Source of the DNA: Candidatus Opimibacter skivensis
Lineage (GTDB): Bacteria > Bacteroidota > Bacteroidia > Chitinophagales > Saprospiraceae
Assembly: GCA_016722045.1 (NCBI GenBank)
Contig: JADKGY010000001.1
Location: forward strand, 1,054,001-1,118,000
DNA length: 64,000 nt
Reading direction: 5' to 3'
Below are positions 8,926 through 17,357 of this stretch, one piece after another (the first letter of the stretch is position 1; each line of letters begins with the position of its first letter). Under the pieces are notes generated by a model. It did no database searches. It had not been told where the DNA came from and saw only the letters and a program-made list of their open reading frames with translations. Both the position numbers and the translations under genes were made by a program.

Positions 8926-11055
8926 TTGAACGCAACGCTATTGAGCAGAGAAGAAACAATCCTGGATCAACCGATTGAATATCTGAAAGGTGTCGGGCCT
9001 GCCCGTGGCGAAGCTTTGCGCAAGGAACTGAGTATTCATCGCATAGGTGATCTCTTATGGGATCTTCCCTTCAGGTACATTGATAAGTCCCAGATCACTA
9101 GCATTGCCCAGGCGAAGTCATTACAAGACACTGTACAATTAAAAGGGATTTTTACTGAAAAACTGATTGAAGGAACTGGCCACAAAAAGAGATTAGTCGG
9201 CACATTTGAGGACAGCAGCGGCGAAATTGAGATCATATGGTTTCAGCGATACAAAGAAATTGATCAATGGGTAAAAACGGGTAAGCCTTATTTGCTTTAT
9301 GGTAAGGTCCAGGATTTCAGAGGTAAATTCAACATTGTTCATCCTGAAATCGAAGAAATAACTGAGGATAAGACCCTATCAAGCGGATTAGAACCTGTGT
9401 ATAGCAGCACTGAAAAACTAATGTTGAAAGGGCTGGATAGCAAAGGGCGCCGAAAAATCATTAAACAATTATTCAGTCAGCTTCGTCCCCATGATATCAA
9501 AGAAAATTTATCAGCTGTCATCATTTCAAAATTGCGTTTTAAAAACAGGTTTGAAACCTTCAAAGATGTCCATTTACCTGCTAATAACAATGATCTTCAG
9601 CATGCACGGAACAGAATAAAATTTGAAGAATTATTTTTCCTTCAACTCTTATTACTGCGGGCCAAAGTCAAACGGAATGATACCGTCAGAGGTTTTGTAT
9701 TCGGAGAAGTAGGTAATCTGTTCAATACTTTTTTTTCTGAGAAACTTCCATTTAGGCTGACTGAAGCACAAAAGCGCGTGATGCGTGAAATCCGGAAGGA
9801 CATGGGTTCTGGTAAGCAGATGAATCGATTGCTCCAGGGAGATGTAGGGAGCGGAAAAACAGTAGTGGCTCTGATGTGTATGTTGCTGGCTGCAGATAAT
9901 GGATATCAATCAGTGCTGATGGCACCGACTGAGGTATTGGCGATGCAACACTATAAATCAATATCAACTTATCTCGAAGGAATGGATATGCAGGTGGCCT
10001 TTTTATCGGGGAGTGTTACCGGGAATGCCAGAGTGCAATTGCTTGAATCTTTGCGAACCGGAAAGATTCATATTTTATTAGGAACACATGCTGTGATTGA
10101 AGAAGGCGTTGAATTTAAAAATCTTGGGCTTGCGATTACAGATGAGCAACATCGTTTCGGGGTGGCACAGCGGGCGCAGATGTGGACAAAGTCTCCGATA
10201 CATCCTCCGCATGTACTTGTAATGACGGCCACACCGATACCACGGACATTGGCACTGACGATATATGGTGATCTTGATATTTCTATCCTCGATGAACTTC
10301 CACCAGGTCGTAAACCAATAGTCACAACACAACGAACAGAAGCACACCGATCCAGAGTGATGGAATTTGTGCGTGCAGAAATTGCAAAAGGAAGACAGGT
10401 ATATATCATTTATCCTCTGATCGAAGAATCGGAGAAACTTGACCTTGAAAATCTGATGGATGGATATGAAAGACTTCTCGGCATATTTCCGCGACCAGAT
10501 TATCAAATATCTGTCGTACATGGCCGGATGAAAGCAGATGTTAAAGATGCTGAAATGCGTCGGTTTGTAGAAAAGAAAACACAAATAATGGTTTCGACGA
10601 CAGTCATCGAAGTGGGTGTAGATGTTCCAAATGCTTCGGTGATGATCATTGAAAATGCGGAACGATTTGGCCTTGCGCAATTGCATCAATTGAGAGGACG
10701 AGTGGGCAGAGGAGCTGAACAATCATACTGCATCCTCATGACAAGTTATAAATTATCTAAAGCTGCAAAAGAGCGACTGGATGTGATCTGCAAGAGTAAT
10801 GATGGTTTCTTTATCGCTGAAGCAGATCTCAAGCAAAGAGGTCCGGGAGATATAGCAGGTACAAGACAGAGTGGTGCTTATGAATTTAAAGCAGCGAATC
10901 TTGTAGAAGATCAGGCGATCCTAAGGACAGCAAGAGCTATCGCCGAAGAGATCATCACGAATGACCCTGAATTGAAATCTCAGGAGCATATTCCATTAGC
11001 CAGATATTTGATGTCGGAGCAACGGTATAAGCAGGATTGGTCGAGGATATCGTGA
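8926..11055 (+). CDS. recG: ATP-dependent DNA helicase RecG
   Basis: RecG remodels stalled replication forks and Holliday junctions. The N-terminal wedge/OB part starts with LKGVGPARGEALRKE and carries GTFEDSSGEIEIIWFQRYK. Helicase motifs follow: Walker A GDVGSGKT (about residue 304), DEQHRFGV (motif II), TATPIPRTLAL (III), TTVIEVGVDVPNAS (V) and QLRGRVGRG (VI), then the RecG-type end FKAANLVEDQAILRTAR. 709 residues is normal. The start is unusual: the nearest upstream in-frame ATG (8902) is followed by a stop, so translation must begin at a TTG (8926 or 8941). The TGA stop is the first unit of an 8-bp array. Confidence 0.95.
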   Translation: MNATLLSREETILDQPIEYLKGVGPARGEALRKELSIHRIGDLLWDLPFRYIDKSQITSIAQAKSLQDTVQLKGIFTEKLIEGTGHKKRLVGTFEDSSGEIEIIWFQRYKEIDQWVKTGKPYLLYGKVQDFRGKFNIVHPEIEEITEDKTLSSGLEPVYSSTEKLMLKGLDSKGRRKIIKQLFSQLRPHDIKENLSAVIISKLRFKNRFETFKDVHLPANNNDLQHARNRIKFEELFFLQLLLLRAKVKRNDTVRGFVFGEVGNLFNTFFSEKLPFRLTEAQKRVMREIRKDMGSGKQMNRLLQGDVGSGKTVVALMCMLLAADNGYQSVLMAPTEVLAMQHYKSISTYLEGMDMQVAFLSGSVTGNARVQLLESLRTGKIHILLGTHAVIEEGVEFKNLGLAITDEQHRFGVAQRAQMWTKSPIHPPHVLVMTATPIPRTLALTIYGDLDISILDELPPGRKPIVTTQRTEAHRSRVMEFVRAEIAKGRQVYIIYPLIEESEKLDLENLMDGYERLLGIFPRPDYQISVVHGRMKADVKDAEMRRFVEKKTQIMVSTTVIEVGVDVPNASVMIIENAERFGLAQLHQLRGRVGRGAEQSYCILMTSYKLSKAAKERLDVICKSNDGFFIAEADLKQRGPGDIAGTRQSGAYEFKAANLVEDQAILRTARAIAEEIITNDPELKSQEHIPLARYLMSEQRYKQDWSRIS

Positions 11056-11091
11056 TCGGGTGATCGGGTGATCGGGTGATCAGGTGATCTA
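11052..11091 (+). repeat. 8-bp tandem array (gtgatcgg) at recG stop
   Basis: Five units of 8 bp, gtgatcgg drifting to gtgatcta. The recG TGA lies in the first unit; 8-bp spacing puts TGA into all three frames. Confidence 0.9.
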
Positions 11092-11157
11092 GTCTAAATT
11101 ATAAATTATAAATAAAACCTTGTTGTATTTTACTGTTCGTAACAAAACCAGATCGTG

Positions 11158-11469
11158 ATGACTCCAAAATATAAGACCACCGGTTGCTTCCGGTTTTTTG
11201 TTTTCTTTTTGATATTCGTTCCTGCTGTTTATTTCGGGGCTACTTTTTTCAGAGGTGAGAATGGATGGCAGATGATCAAGGATTTCTACCATAAAATTGT
11301 TGGAAAATCTGATTCGACTTCATCAGGAAATGAAATAAAATCTGATACGTACAAAGTTGATGATTGTCAAACGGCATTGAAGAAAATGCAGAATGAAAAT
11401 GATGAGCTGAAACGACAACTTCGGGAGAAGGAGGATGAGATCAGCGTTTTGAAGAAAACCGGGAAATAA
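11158..11469 (+). CDS. Small membrane-anchored coiled-coil protein
   Basis: About 103 residues from the ATG at 11158 (a GTG just before it is the alternative). One hydrophobic segment near the N-terminus (FRFFVFFLIFVPAVYFGATFF) is followed by a polar linker and a C-terminal heptad-like helix (ALKKMQNENDELKRQLREKE). This anchor-plus-coil layout resembles small scaffold or division-associated proteins, but I cannot name a family. It sits alone between two arrays. Confidence 0.6.
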   Translation: MTPKYKTTGCFRFFVFFLIFVPAVYFGATFFRGENGWQMIKDFYHKIVGKSDSTSSGNEIKSDTYKVDDCQTALKKMQNENDELKRQLREKEDEISVLKKTGK

Positions 11470-11480
11470 CGAAAGACTTA

Positions 11481-11881
11481 CGAGTGACGAGTAACGAGTA
11501 ACGAGTAACGAGTGACAAGTAACGAGTAACGAGTAACGAGTGACGAGTAACGAGTGACGAGTAACGAGTGACGAGTGACGAGTGACGAGTGACGAGTGAC
11601 GAGTAACAAGTAACGAGTGACAAGTAACGAGTGACGAGTGACGAGTGACGAGTGACGAGTAACGAGTAACGAGTGACGAGTGACAAGTAACGAGTGACGA
11701 GTGACGAGTGACGAGTGACAAGTAACGAGTGACGAGTAACAAGTAACGAGTGAGGAGTGAGGAATAACGAGTGAGGAATAACGAGTGAGATATAACGAGT
11801 GAGGTAAAACGAGTGCGGTAAAACGAGTGCGGTAAAACGAGTGAGGTAAAACGAGTGCGGTAAAACGAGTGAGGGGTGACG
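11481..11881 (+). repeat. Long heptamer array passing into a 14-bp array
   Basis: From 11481 to about 11760, 7-bp units cgagtga / cgagtaa / caagtaa with TGA or TAA on the sense strand of the upstream gene; from about 11761 the unit becomes a 14-mer such as ggtaaaacgagtgc. It is the longest array in the window. Long antisense frames here (repeating SLVTRHS) are a by-product of 21 bp being seven codons. Confidence 0.95.
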
Positions 11882-11956
11882 AAATCAGATTTTCAATCGG
11901 GGAAATTCATTTTCTTTGCGGTCGGATAATATTATCCACAAAAATTAACTTTCCAG

Positions 11957-12918
11957 ATGAGTAAGTATAAAATATTAGCAAATGATGGAATTGATGATTC
12001 AGGCAAAGCTATGCTTGAAGCTGCCGGATTTGAAGTCGTGACAACGCATATTAAAGCTGAGGATTTACCTGAACAACTGAAATCATTTGATGCGATCACT
12101 GTGCGAAGTGCTACACAGGTAAGGAAAGAATTGATTGATGCATGTCCTAATCTGAAAGTCATAGGTAGAGGAGGAGTAGGGATGGACAATATTGATGTGG
12201 CATATGCAAAAGAAAAAGGGATCGGTGTTTATAATACCCCGGCTGCATCATCCAGGTCAGTGGCGGAATTAGTTTTGGCCACATCTTTACGCTTGCGCGT
12301 CTGCTGCATGTTTCTAACCGTGCGATGCCTGTGACTGGTCAAACGGACTTTGGCAAACTAAAAAAACAATGCAGTGAAGGATTTGAAGTTTTGGGAAAAA
12401 CGATTGGAATAATTGGCTTTGGTCGTATCGGACAGGAAGTTGCCAGGATGGCGCTTGGCCTGGGTATGTCGGTGATCGCAAGTGATCCCTTTGTTAAAGA
12501 AGCGACCATTGATATCAAAGTGAATGGTGCATTAGAAAAGATAAATGTGCTGATCCATACTGTTGATATAAATACTCTTTTATCCAAAGCTGATATCATC
12601 ACGATACATATACCAAAGGCAGATAAACCAGTCATCGGAAAAGATGAACTTTCTAAACTGGTAAAAGGTGTTCTATTGATCAATACCGCCAGAGGAGGAG
12701 TATTTGACGAAGAGGCTATACTTGAGGGACTTGCATCCGGCCAGATAGGTGGAGCAGGAATTGATGTATTCGTTGGTGAACCAACTCCCCGAGTGGAAAT
12801 TCTCACTCACCCAAAAATTTCTCTTTCGCCGCACGTTGGTGGATCGACAGTTGAAGCACAGGAGAATGTGGGGAAGGAACTTGCAGGACTGATCATTAAT
12901 CACTTTAAGAAGTCTTAG
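11957..12918 (+). pseudogene. serA: D-3-phosphoglycerate dehydrogenase SerA, frameshifted
   Basis: First enzyme of serine synthesis, oxidising 3-phosphoglycerate with NAD. The first frame (11957-12334) carries the substrate part through GRGGVGMDNIDVAYAKEKGIG and SSRSVAEL; the second (up to 12918) carries the NAD fold TIGIIGFGRIGQEVARMA and active-site blocks INTARGGVFDEEAI and LSPHVGGSTVEAQENVG. Adding one T to the run of four T at 12273-12276 restores a continuous frame reading SVAELVFGHIFTLARLLHV, exactly the expected family text. The joined product would be 320 residues, the short SerA form without an ACT domain. Either a recent null mutation or a homopolymer sequencing error; everything outside the one base looks under selection. 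Confidence 0.9.
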
Positions 12919-12930
12919 AGCCCGAAATTG

Positions 12931-13035
12931 GATTTGAGATTTGAGATTTGAGATTTGAGATTTGAGATTTGAGATTTGAGATTTGAGATTTGAGATTTGA
13001 GATTTGAGATTTGAGATTTGAGATTTGAGATTTGA
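12931..13035 (+). repeat. Heptamer array (gatttga) after serA
   Basis: Fifteen nearly perfect copies of a 7-bp unit (gatttga), each giving a TGA on the serA sense strand. It runs directly into the terminator hairpin. Confidence 0.95.
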
Positions 13036-13094
13036 AAAATGCAGATTATGTTGTCCGTAGTCTGAGACTACAGACAACATAATCTGCATTTTTC
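13034..13094. terminator. Bidirectional terminator hairpin between serA and aat
   Basis: A 61-bp inverted repeat centred on 13064 with 30-bp arms, a single mismatched pair (C13056/A13072) and a one-base loop. The outer ends are AAAAA/TTTTT, so both transcripts would form a hairpin followed by a U-run. It lies between converging genes, which fits a shared terminator. Confidence 0.85.
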
Positions 13095-13116
13095 TACACC
13101 ATATCAAAGTTCAGAA

Positions 13117-13800
13117 TCAGAAAACCTGATCGTTACTCTTTAGCAAGTGGGTTTGATTATCTTTTAATATTCTTAAGAATTTATCTTCATCGATCAGCTG
13201 AGCGCCAAGGGTGCGCATATGTGGTGTGTCCTGCTGACAATCTATCCATTCAAAACCTTTAGAAGAAAGATAATTTGCTAGAAAAACAAATCCCACTTTG
13301 GAGGCATTAGGTTTTTCAGAGAACATACTTTCACCGAAGAAAATCTTTCCAAGAGCGATTCCATATAAACCTCCAACCAACTCTCCATCTTGTGTGACTT
13401 CAACGCTATGCGCATAACCTGATTTGAATAAGGAGGTGTAAGCTTCTATCATCTCGGGTAATATCCATGTGCTCCCACTCTGCCCTCTTCGGGGCACACC
13501 GGCACAATGACGGATTACATTTTCAAAATCTTTATCGATTGAGACAACAAATTTTTTCTGATTTATTGCATTTCGTATTGAGTGTGAAATATGAACTTCG
13601 GAAGGGCGAACCATCAATCGCGGTGTCAACCACCACCATAGTATTGGCTGCCCCTCATGGAACCATGGGAAAATACCCCATCGGTACGCTAATAAAATTC
13701 GTTCAGGTGATAATGAACCTCCTACAGCAAGAAGACCATCCGGATCACATAATGTGGGATGTGGAAAAATTAATTCATCGTCAAGGGAGAATACCGGCAT
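13117..13800 (-). CDS. aat: Leucyl/phenylalanyl-tRNA-protein transferase
   Basis: Aat transfers Leu or Phe from tRNA to proteins with N-terminal Arg or Lys, making them N-degrons. Family text is clear: FPHPTLCDPDGLLAVGGSLSP, LLAYRWGIFPWF, ILWWWLTPRLMV, LVGGLYGIALGKIFFGESMFS, and WIDCQQDTPHMRTLGAQLI. 227 residues is the usual length. clpS, which recognises the product, lies 189 bp upstream on the same strand. Confidence 0.95.
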   Translation of the reverse strand: MPVFSLDDELIFPHPTLCDPDGLLAVGGSLSPERILLAYRWGIFPWFHEGQPILWWWLTPRLMVRPSEVHISHSIRNAINQKKFVVSIDKDFENVIRHCAGVPRRGQSGSTWILPEMIEAYTSLFKSGYAHSVEVTQDGELVGGLYGIALGKIFFGESMFSEKPNASKVGFVFLANYLSSKGFEWIDCQQDTPHMRTLGAQLIDEDKFLRILKDNQTHLLKSNDQVF

Positions 13801-13813
13801 GCTTCGACTGCTA

Positions 13814-13850
13814 TATTATTTTTATTTCGCTTTGCTCTATAAAAATAATA
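13814..13850 (-). promoter_or_regulatory. AT-only hairpin in the aat leader
   Basis: Perfect 12-bp arms (tattatttttat at 13814-13825 and its complement at 13839-13850) around a 13-base loop, ending 13 bp upstream of the aat start. Its position could hide the ribosome entry site, or it may simply be an AT-rich accident. Confidence 0.3.
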
Positions 13851-13989
13851 AAGCCGGCTCAGCAGCCTTTGTTTTCGATTAAGAACATTGATTTTGGCTG
13901 ATTCAATGATAATTCAAAAGTCAAATAAGGGAATCCACTCAAAAGGTGTCAAAAGGAATCAACTTCTTATTTAAGCAGAAGTTAAATTT

Positions 13990-14295
13990 CTATCGATTGA
14001 CTTTTTCGTGCTCTATGATGGCACTGAGGCCCCTGTCAACGAGGGCTTCTCTCAATGGCTTTAGGACTTCATATACACCCAGTTTTACACTGGCGCGTCC
14101 TTTTGTATGCACTATCCAGGCAGATTGTTCCGCCTGTTCTGAGGTATGCTTCAGTAGATCCATAAAACATTCGATGACCCACTCAAACGTGTTATAGTCA
14201 TCGTTGAGCACAATCAGCTCAGCCTGCTCACCACTGGTGATGATATCATCGACAAGGATGTCTTCTGTTTCTTTAGTTTGATTGTTGATATTCAT
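13990..14295 (-). CDS. clpS: ATP-dependent Clp protease adaptor ClpS
   Basis: ClpS binds N-degrons (Leu, Phe, Tyr, Trp N-termini) and hands them to ClpA/ClpC. The core LIVLNDDYNTFEWVIECFMDLL carries the conserved ND(D) motif that contacts the free N-terminus; TKGRASVKLGVYEVLKPLREAL and the final LSAIIEHE complete the fold. Length (101 residues) is typical. Its neighbour aat makes N-degrons, so the pair suggests a functional N-degron pathway. Confidence 0.93.
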   Translation of the reverse strand: MNINNQTKETEDILVDDIITSGEQAELIVLNDDYNTFEWVIECFMDLLKHTSEQAEQSAWIVHTKGRASVKLGVYEVLKPLREALVDRGLSAIIEHEKVNR

Positions 14296-14327
14296 GAGCG
14301 GGGAATTTAATGCAAAAATAATACTTT

Positions 14328-14804
14328 TTATGCCATTTGCAATTGTCTGACTGCGTCCTGAACAGCCTTTAGATCCGGTAAGTTCCCGGCAGATTCAAGC
14401 ACTTCTATATATCGAATGACGCCTTCAGCATCGATCACGAATACAGCCCGTTTCCCAACTCCCTTCATCCCAAGGGAAAATTCTTCATAAATCACATCAT
14501 AAGCCCTTATGGCTTCTTTATTAAAATCAGACAACAATTTAAAGTTAAGATTATACTCTGCTTTATATCGATTGAGGGTCTGGGGGGAATCTATAGAGAT
14601 GCCTAGCACTTCAGTATCAAGGTCATTGTAAATCGTCATTTCGTCACGTGTCGAACATAATTCTTTTGTGCACGTACTGGTGAATGCCAGAGGAAAAAAT
14701 AACAATACAACATTCTTTCCCATAAAATCATGCAGATGGACTAACTGTTTATCCGATGAATACAATGAGAAATCAGGTGCTTTATCTCCGATACGTAGTG
14801 ACAT
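14328..14804 (-). CDS. Peroxiredoxin (Bcp/PrxQ type)
   Basis: Thiol peroxidase reducing H2O2 and organic peroxides. The active site is in FFPLAFTSTCTKELCSTRD: Pro38, Thr42 and peroxidatic Cys45 (PxxxTxxC) plus Cys50 five residues on, the same spacing as in E. coli Bcp. The fold continues through EVLGISIDSPQTLNRYKAEY, FKLLSDFNKEAIRAYDV and KRAVFVIDAEGVIRYIEV. 158 residues, cytosolic. It lies 32 bp upstream of clpS on the same strand and may share a transcript. Confidence 0.9.
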   Translation of the reverse strand: MSLRIGDKAPDFSLYSSDKQLVHLHDFMGKNVVLLFFPLAFTSTCTKELCSTRDEMTIYNDLDTEVLGISIDSPQTLNRYKAEYNLNFKLLSDFNKEAIRAYDVIYEEFSLGMKGVGKRAVFVIDAEGVIRYIEVLESAGNLPDLKAVQDAVRQLQMA

Positions 14805-14884
14805 TTTCTTGTATTTGGAATGAAATAACTAAGGATGTAATGTAAATGTGTATACTTACGCAAAGATAACAACAAAAAGCTCCA

Positions 14885-15766
14885 GTGGGTTTAAGACGGA
14901 CCTATATAGAATTGCATATTGCCGTTGTTTTGCTTGCGATGACGGCCATACTTGGTGATCTGATTACCTTGTCCGCCAGCGTATTAGTGTGGTGGAGAAC
15001 ACTCATCGCGAGCGTGGGGATTGGCCTATTCCTATTGATCACCCGGAAGCTAAAAATGGAATGGATCCGTGGCCATAAAAAAATCTATGTACTCGGAGGG
15101 ATGATTGCACTCCACTGGATTTGCTTCTTTGGTTCGGTCAAGATGGCCAATGCATCAACTGCACTGATTTGTTTTGCGACGATTTCATTATTTACATCTT
15201 TTATTGAGCCATGGATTACGAAGCGAAAAAGAGAAACGCACGAAGTCTTATTTGGCTTACTCGTAATTCCCGGTATAGTATTGATTGCCGGACATGCTGA
15301 AGGGAAGGTTTTATTTGGAATAATACTTGGGCTGGTTGCATCGCTTCTGATTTCGATAGTAGCCAGTTTTGAAAAAAAATGGATTACGGAGACTGACCCG
15401 GAACACATGGTATTACTGCAGATGGCCGGAGCCTGGTTAGCAATGTGTGCCTGGCTGAGCGGAGAATATTTCCTTGGTCGGATAGATCATTTCATTCCAC
15501 AGGGCATGGATATTATTTATCTTTTGATACTCGGGCTAGTTTGTACATGTGTGGCATGGGTATTGGCGACACGAGCGATACGAACGATCACTGCATTTGA
15601 TTCAATGATCGTCATCAACCTTGAGCCGGTGTATGGTATCGTATTGGCACTAATTATCCTCAATGATGGTAGGGAACTTACGCTGTCTTTCTATCTTGGT
15701 GCTTCTATAATACTAGCTTCCGTATTCATTCATCCTATCTGGCAATCCCGACATGCTCGCACCTGA
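14885..15766 (+). CDS. EamA/DMT-family transporter
   Basis: Inner-membrane transporter of the drug/metabolite superfamily with about ten membrane helices in 293 residues, arranged as two similar halves (first half to about residue 140, second beginning near LFGIILGLVASLLISIVASF). Typical text includes WWRTLIASVGIGLFLL and the end FDSMIVINLEPVYGIVLALIIL. Substrate cannot be told. The start is a GTG at 14885; there is no nearby ATG upstream of the first helix. It overlaps the next gene by 14 bp. Confidence 0.85.
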   Translation: MGLRRTYIELHIAVVLLAMTAILGDLITLSASVLVWWRTLIASVGIGLFLLITRKLKMEWIRGHKKIYVLGGMIALHWICFFGSVKMANASTALICFATISLFTSFIEPWITKRKRETHEVLFGLLVIPGIVLIAGHAEGKVLFGIILGLVASLLISIVASFEKKWITETDPEHMVLLQMAGAWLAMCAWLSGEYFLGRIDHFIPQGMDIIYLLILGLVCTCVAWVLATRAIRTITAFDSMIVINLEPVYGIVLALIILNDGRELTLSFYLGASIILASVFIHPIWQSRHART

Positions 15767-16385
15767 AATCCAAAAATATATCGACGATCACAGCAACATT
15801 GAAGATGCTGTTCTGCATGAGGTAGATCGAAATACGCATCTACATACGCTGATGCCTCAAATGTTGAGTGGAAGTATGCAGGGGAAAATGCTGACACTGA
15901 TGACTTCACTGATCGATGCAAAGAATGTTTTGGAGATCGGGACTTTTACCGGTTTCGGTACGATATGTCTTGCCAGGGGAGTAAATTCAACAGAAGGGAA
16001 AGTTGTGACTATTGATGTAAATCCTGAGTTTACTTTTCTGGTTAAAAAACATCTGAAACTTGCCGGCATTGAAGACCGGGTGGAGACAATGATAGGTGAT
16101 GCGTTGAAAATTATCCCTGAACGAAAAGAGATTTGGGACCTAGTCTATATTGACGCTAATAAACAAGAGTATGTAGAATATTTTAATGTTGTGATTGATC
16201 GTGTTCGCCCTGGTGGATTGATCCTGACAGATAATGTATTGTGGAGTGGAAAAGTGGTGAATGAACCGAATGAGGTGGATGCGAAGGTGATCAATACGTA
16301 CAACCGGATGCTTTATGATGATCCTCGGATAGAAGTCATTATTCTACCCGTAAGAGATGGGTTGAGTGTGGCGAGGAAGAAATAG
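15753..16385 (+). CDS. SAM-dependent O-methyltransferase (family 3)
   Basis: CCoAOMT-like O-methyltransferase. SAM-binding motif VLEIGTFTGFGTICLARG, then GKVVTIDVNP, acidic motif WDLVYIDANKQEYVEYF, and PGGLILTDNVLWSGKV, which holds the metal-site residues of the class. 210 residues. Substrate unknown; catechol-type phenolics are the family norm. Overlap with the DMT transporter suggests a common transcript. The stop codon TAG is inside the first unit of the following array. Confidence 0.9.
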   Translation: MLAPEIQKYIDDHSNIEDAVLHEVDRNTHLHTLMPQMLSGSMQGKMLTLMTSLIDAKNVLEIGTFTGFGTICLARGVNSTEGKVVTIDVNPEFTFLVKKHLKLAGIEDRVETMIGDALKIIPERKEIWDLVYIDANKQEYVEYFNVVIDRVRPGGLILTDNVLWSGKVVNEPNEVDAKVINTYNRMLYDDPRIEVIILPVRDGLSVARKK

Positions 16386-16440
16386 GCAATGAGCAATAGG
16401 CAATGAGCAATAGGCAATGAGCAATAGGCAAAAATAAAAG
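16381..16440 (+). repeat. Array aataggc/aatgagc after the methyltransferase
   Basis: Alternating 7-bp units aataggc and aatgagc (about seven), each with TAG or TGA on the sense strand; the methyltransferase stop is in the first unit. Degenerate copies (aataagc, aataaaa) continue to about 16500. Confidence 0.9.
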
Positions 16441-16547
16441 ACAATAAGCAATAAATAAAAGACAATAAGCAATAGGCAAAAAATAAAGGCAATTAAAAAA
16501 TAGTGATAGGAAATATCTTTTTAAACCAATTTATATTTTCATTTCAA

Positions 16548-17222
16548 ATGGAAAATGTGCCCATTTATCTAAGTCTTCTTTTTGAAGTCATTACTTTTTT
16601 CACGGTATGGATTTTTTATAAATCAACCGGGGGTTCCAAAAAAACGCTTGTGGTACTGCTTGCATGGCTTATTGCACAGGGACTTATTGGGCTAACTGGT
16701 TTTTATACAAAAACAGATACTCTTCCGCCAAGGATAGCCCTTTTGGGTTTGCCTGCTATCCTTTTTATTATAGGATTGTTTACAACCCAGAGAGGGAAGC
16801 AATTTATAGACAGTCTGGATTTAAAAACATTAACGCTTCTGCATACCATTAGAGTCGGCGTGGAGCTCGTTTTGCTAGGCTTGTTTCTTCAAAAAGTCAT
16901 TCCTCAACGCATGACATTTGAAGGGATGAACTTTGATATTTTATCCGGCTTGAGTGCTCCGATCATTTATTACTTTGGTTTTGTCAGGAAAGTCCTGAAT
17001 AAGAAAATTATATTGATATGGAATTTCCTGTGCCTGGGCTTGTTGATCAACATTGTGGTCACTGCTATCCTGTCAGCCCCCACTCCATTTCAGCAATTTG
17101 CTTTTGATCAGCCTAACATCGCCATTTTATATTTTCCCTATGTCTGGCTTCCGTGCTGTGTAGTGCCTCTGGTTTTGTTATCACACCTTGCAGCCATTAG
17201 GCAATTAACGAATAACGAATAA
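16548..17222 (+). CDS. Hypothetical multi-pass membrane protein
   Basis: 224 residues from the ATG at 16548; a GTG at 16503 would add 15 residues but lies in repeat debris. About seven hydrophobic segments spread over the whole length (for example FEVITFFTVWIFYK, LLAWLIAQGLIGLTGFY, RVGVELVLLGLFLQKV). No family recognised. The C-terminus LTNNE plus stop is encoded by the start of the following heptamer array, giving the same TNNE tail as the unrelated Ppx protein. Confidence 0.65.
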   Translation: MENVPIYLSLLFEVITFFTVWIFYKSTGGSKKTLVVLLAWLIAQGLIGLTGFYTKTDTLPPRIALLGLPAILFIIGLFTTQRGKQFIDSLDLKTLTLLHTIRVGVELVLLGLFLQKVIPQRMTFEGMNFDILSGLSAPIIYYFGFVRKVLNKKIILIWNFLCLGLLINIVVTAILSAPTPFQQFAFDQPNIAILYFPYVWLPCCVVPLVLLSHLAAIRQLTNNE

Positions 17223-17320
17223 CGAGTAACAAGTAACGAGTAACAAGTAACGAGTAACGAGTAACAAGTAACGAGTAACGAGTAACGAGTAACGAGTAAC
17301 GAGTAACGAGTAACGAGTAA
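17213..17320 (+). repeat. Heptamer array (aacgagt/aacaagt)
   Basis: About fifteen 7-bp units beginning within the coding end of the membrane protein; TAA on the sense strand in each unit. Same unit family as the array after ppx. Confidence 0.95.
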
Positions 17321-17357
17321 TTCAAAAATTAAAATATATTATTTTAAATTAAAAAAT

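Noticed and set aside
11323..11742. Long antisense frames of repeating SLVTRHS
   Set aside because: They only reflect the 7-bp repeat (21 bp equals seven codons) and lack any start context or homologous text.
12273..12340. Programmed frameshift in serA
   Set aside because: There is no slippery heptamer of a known type and SerA is not known to use frameshifting; a single missing T is simpler.
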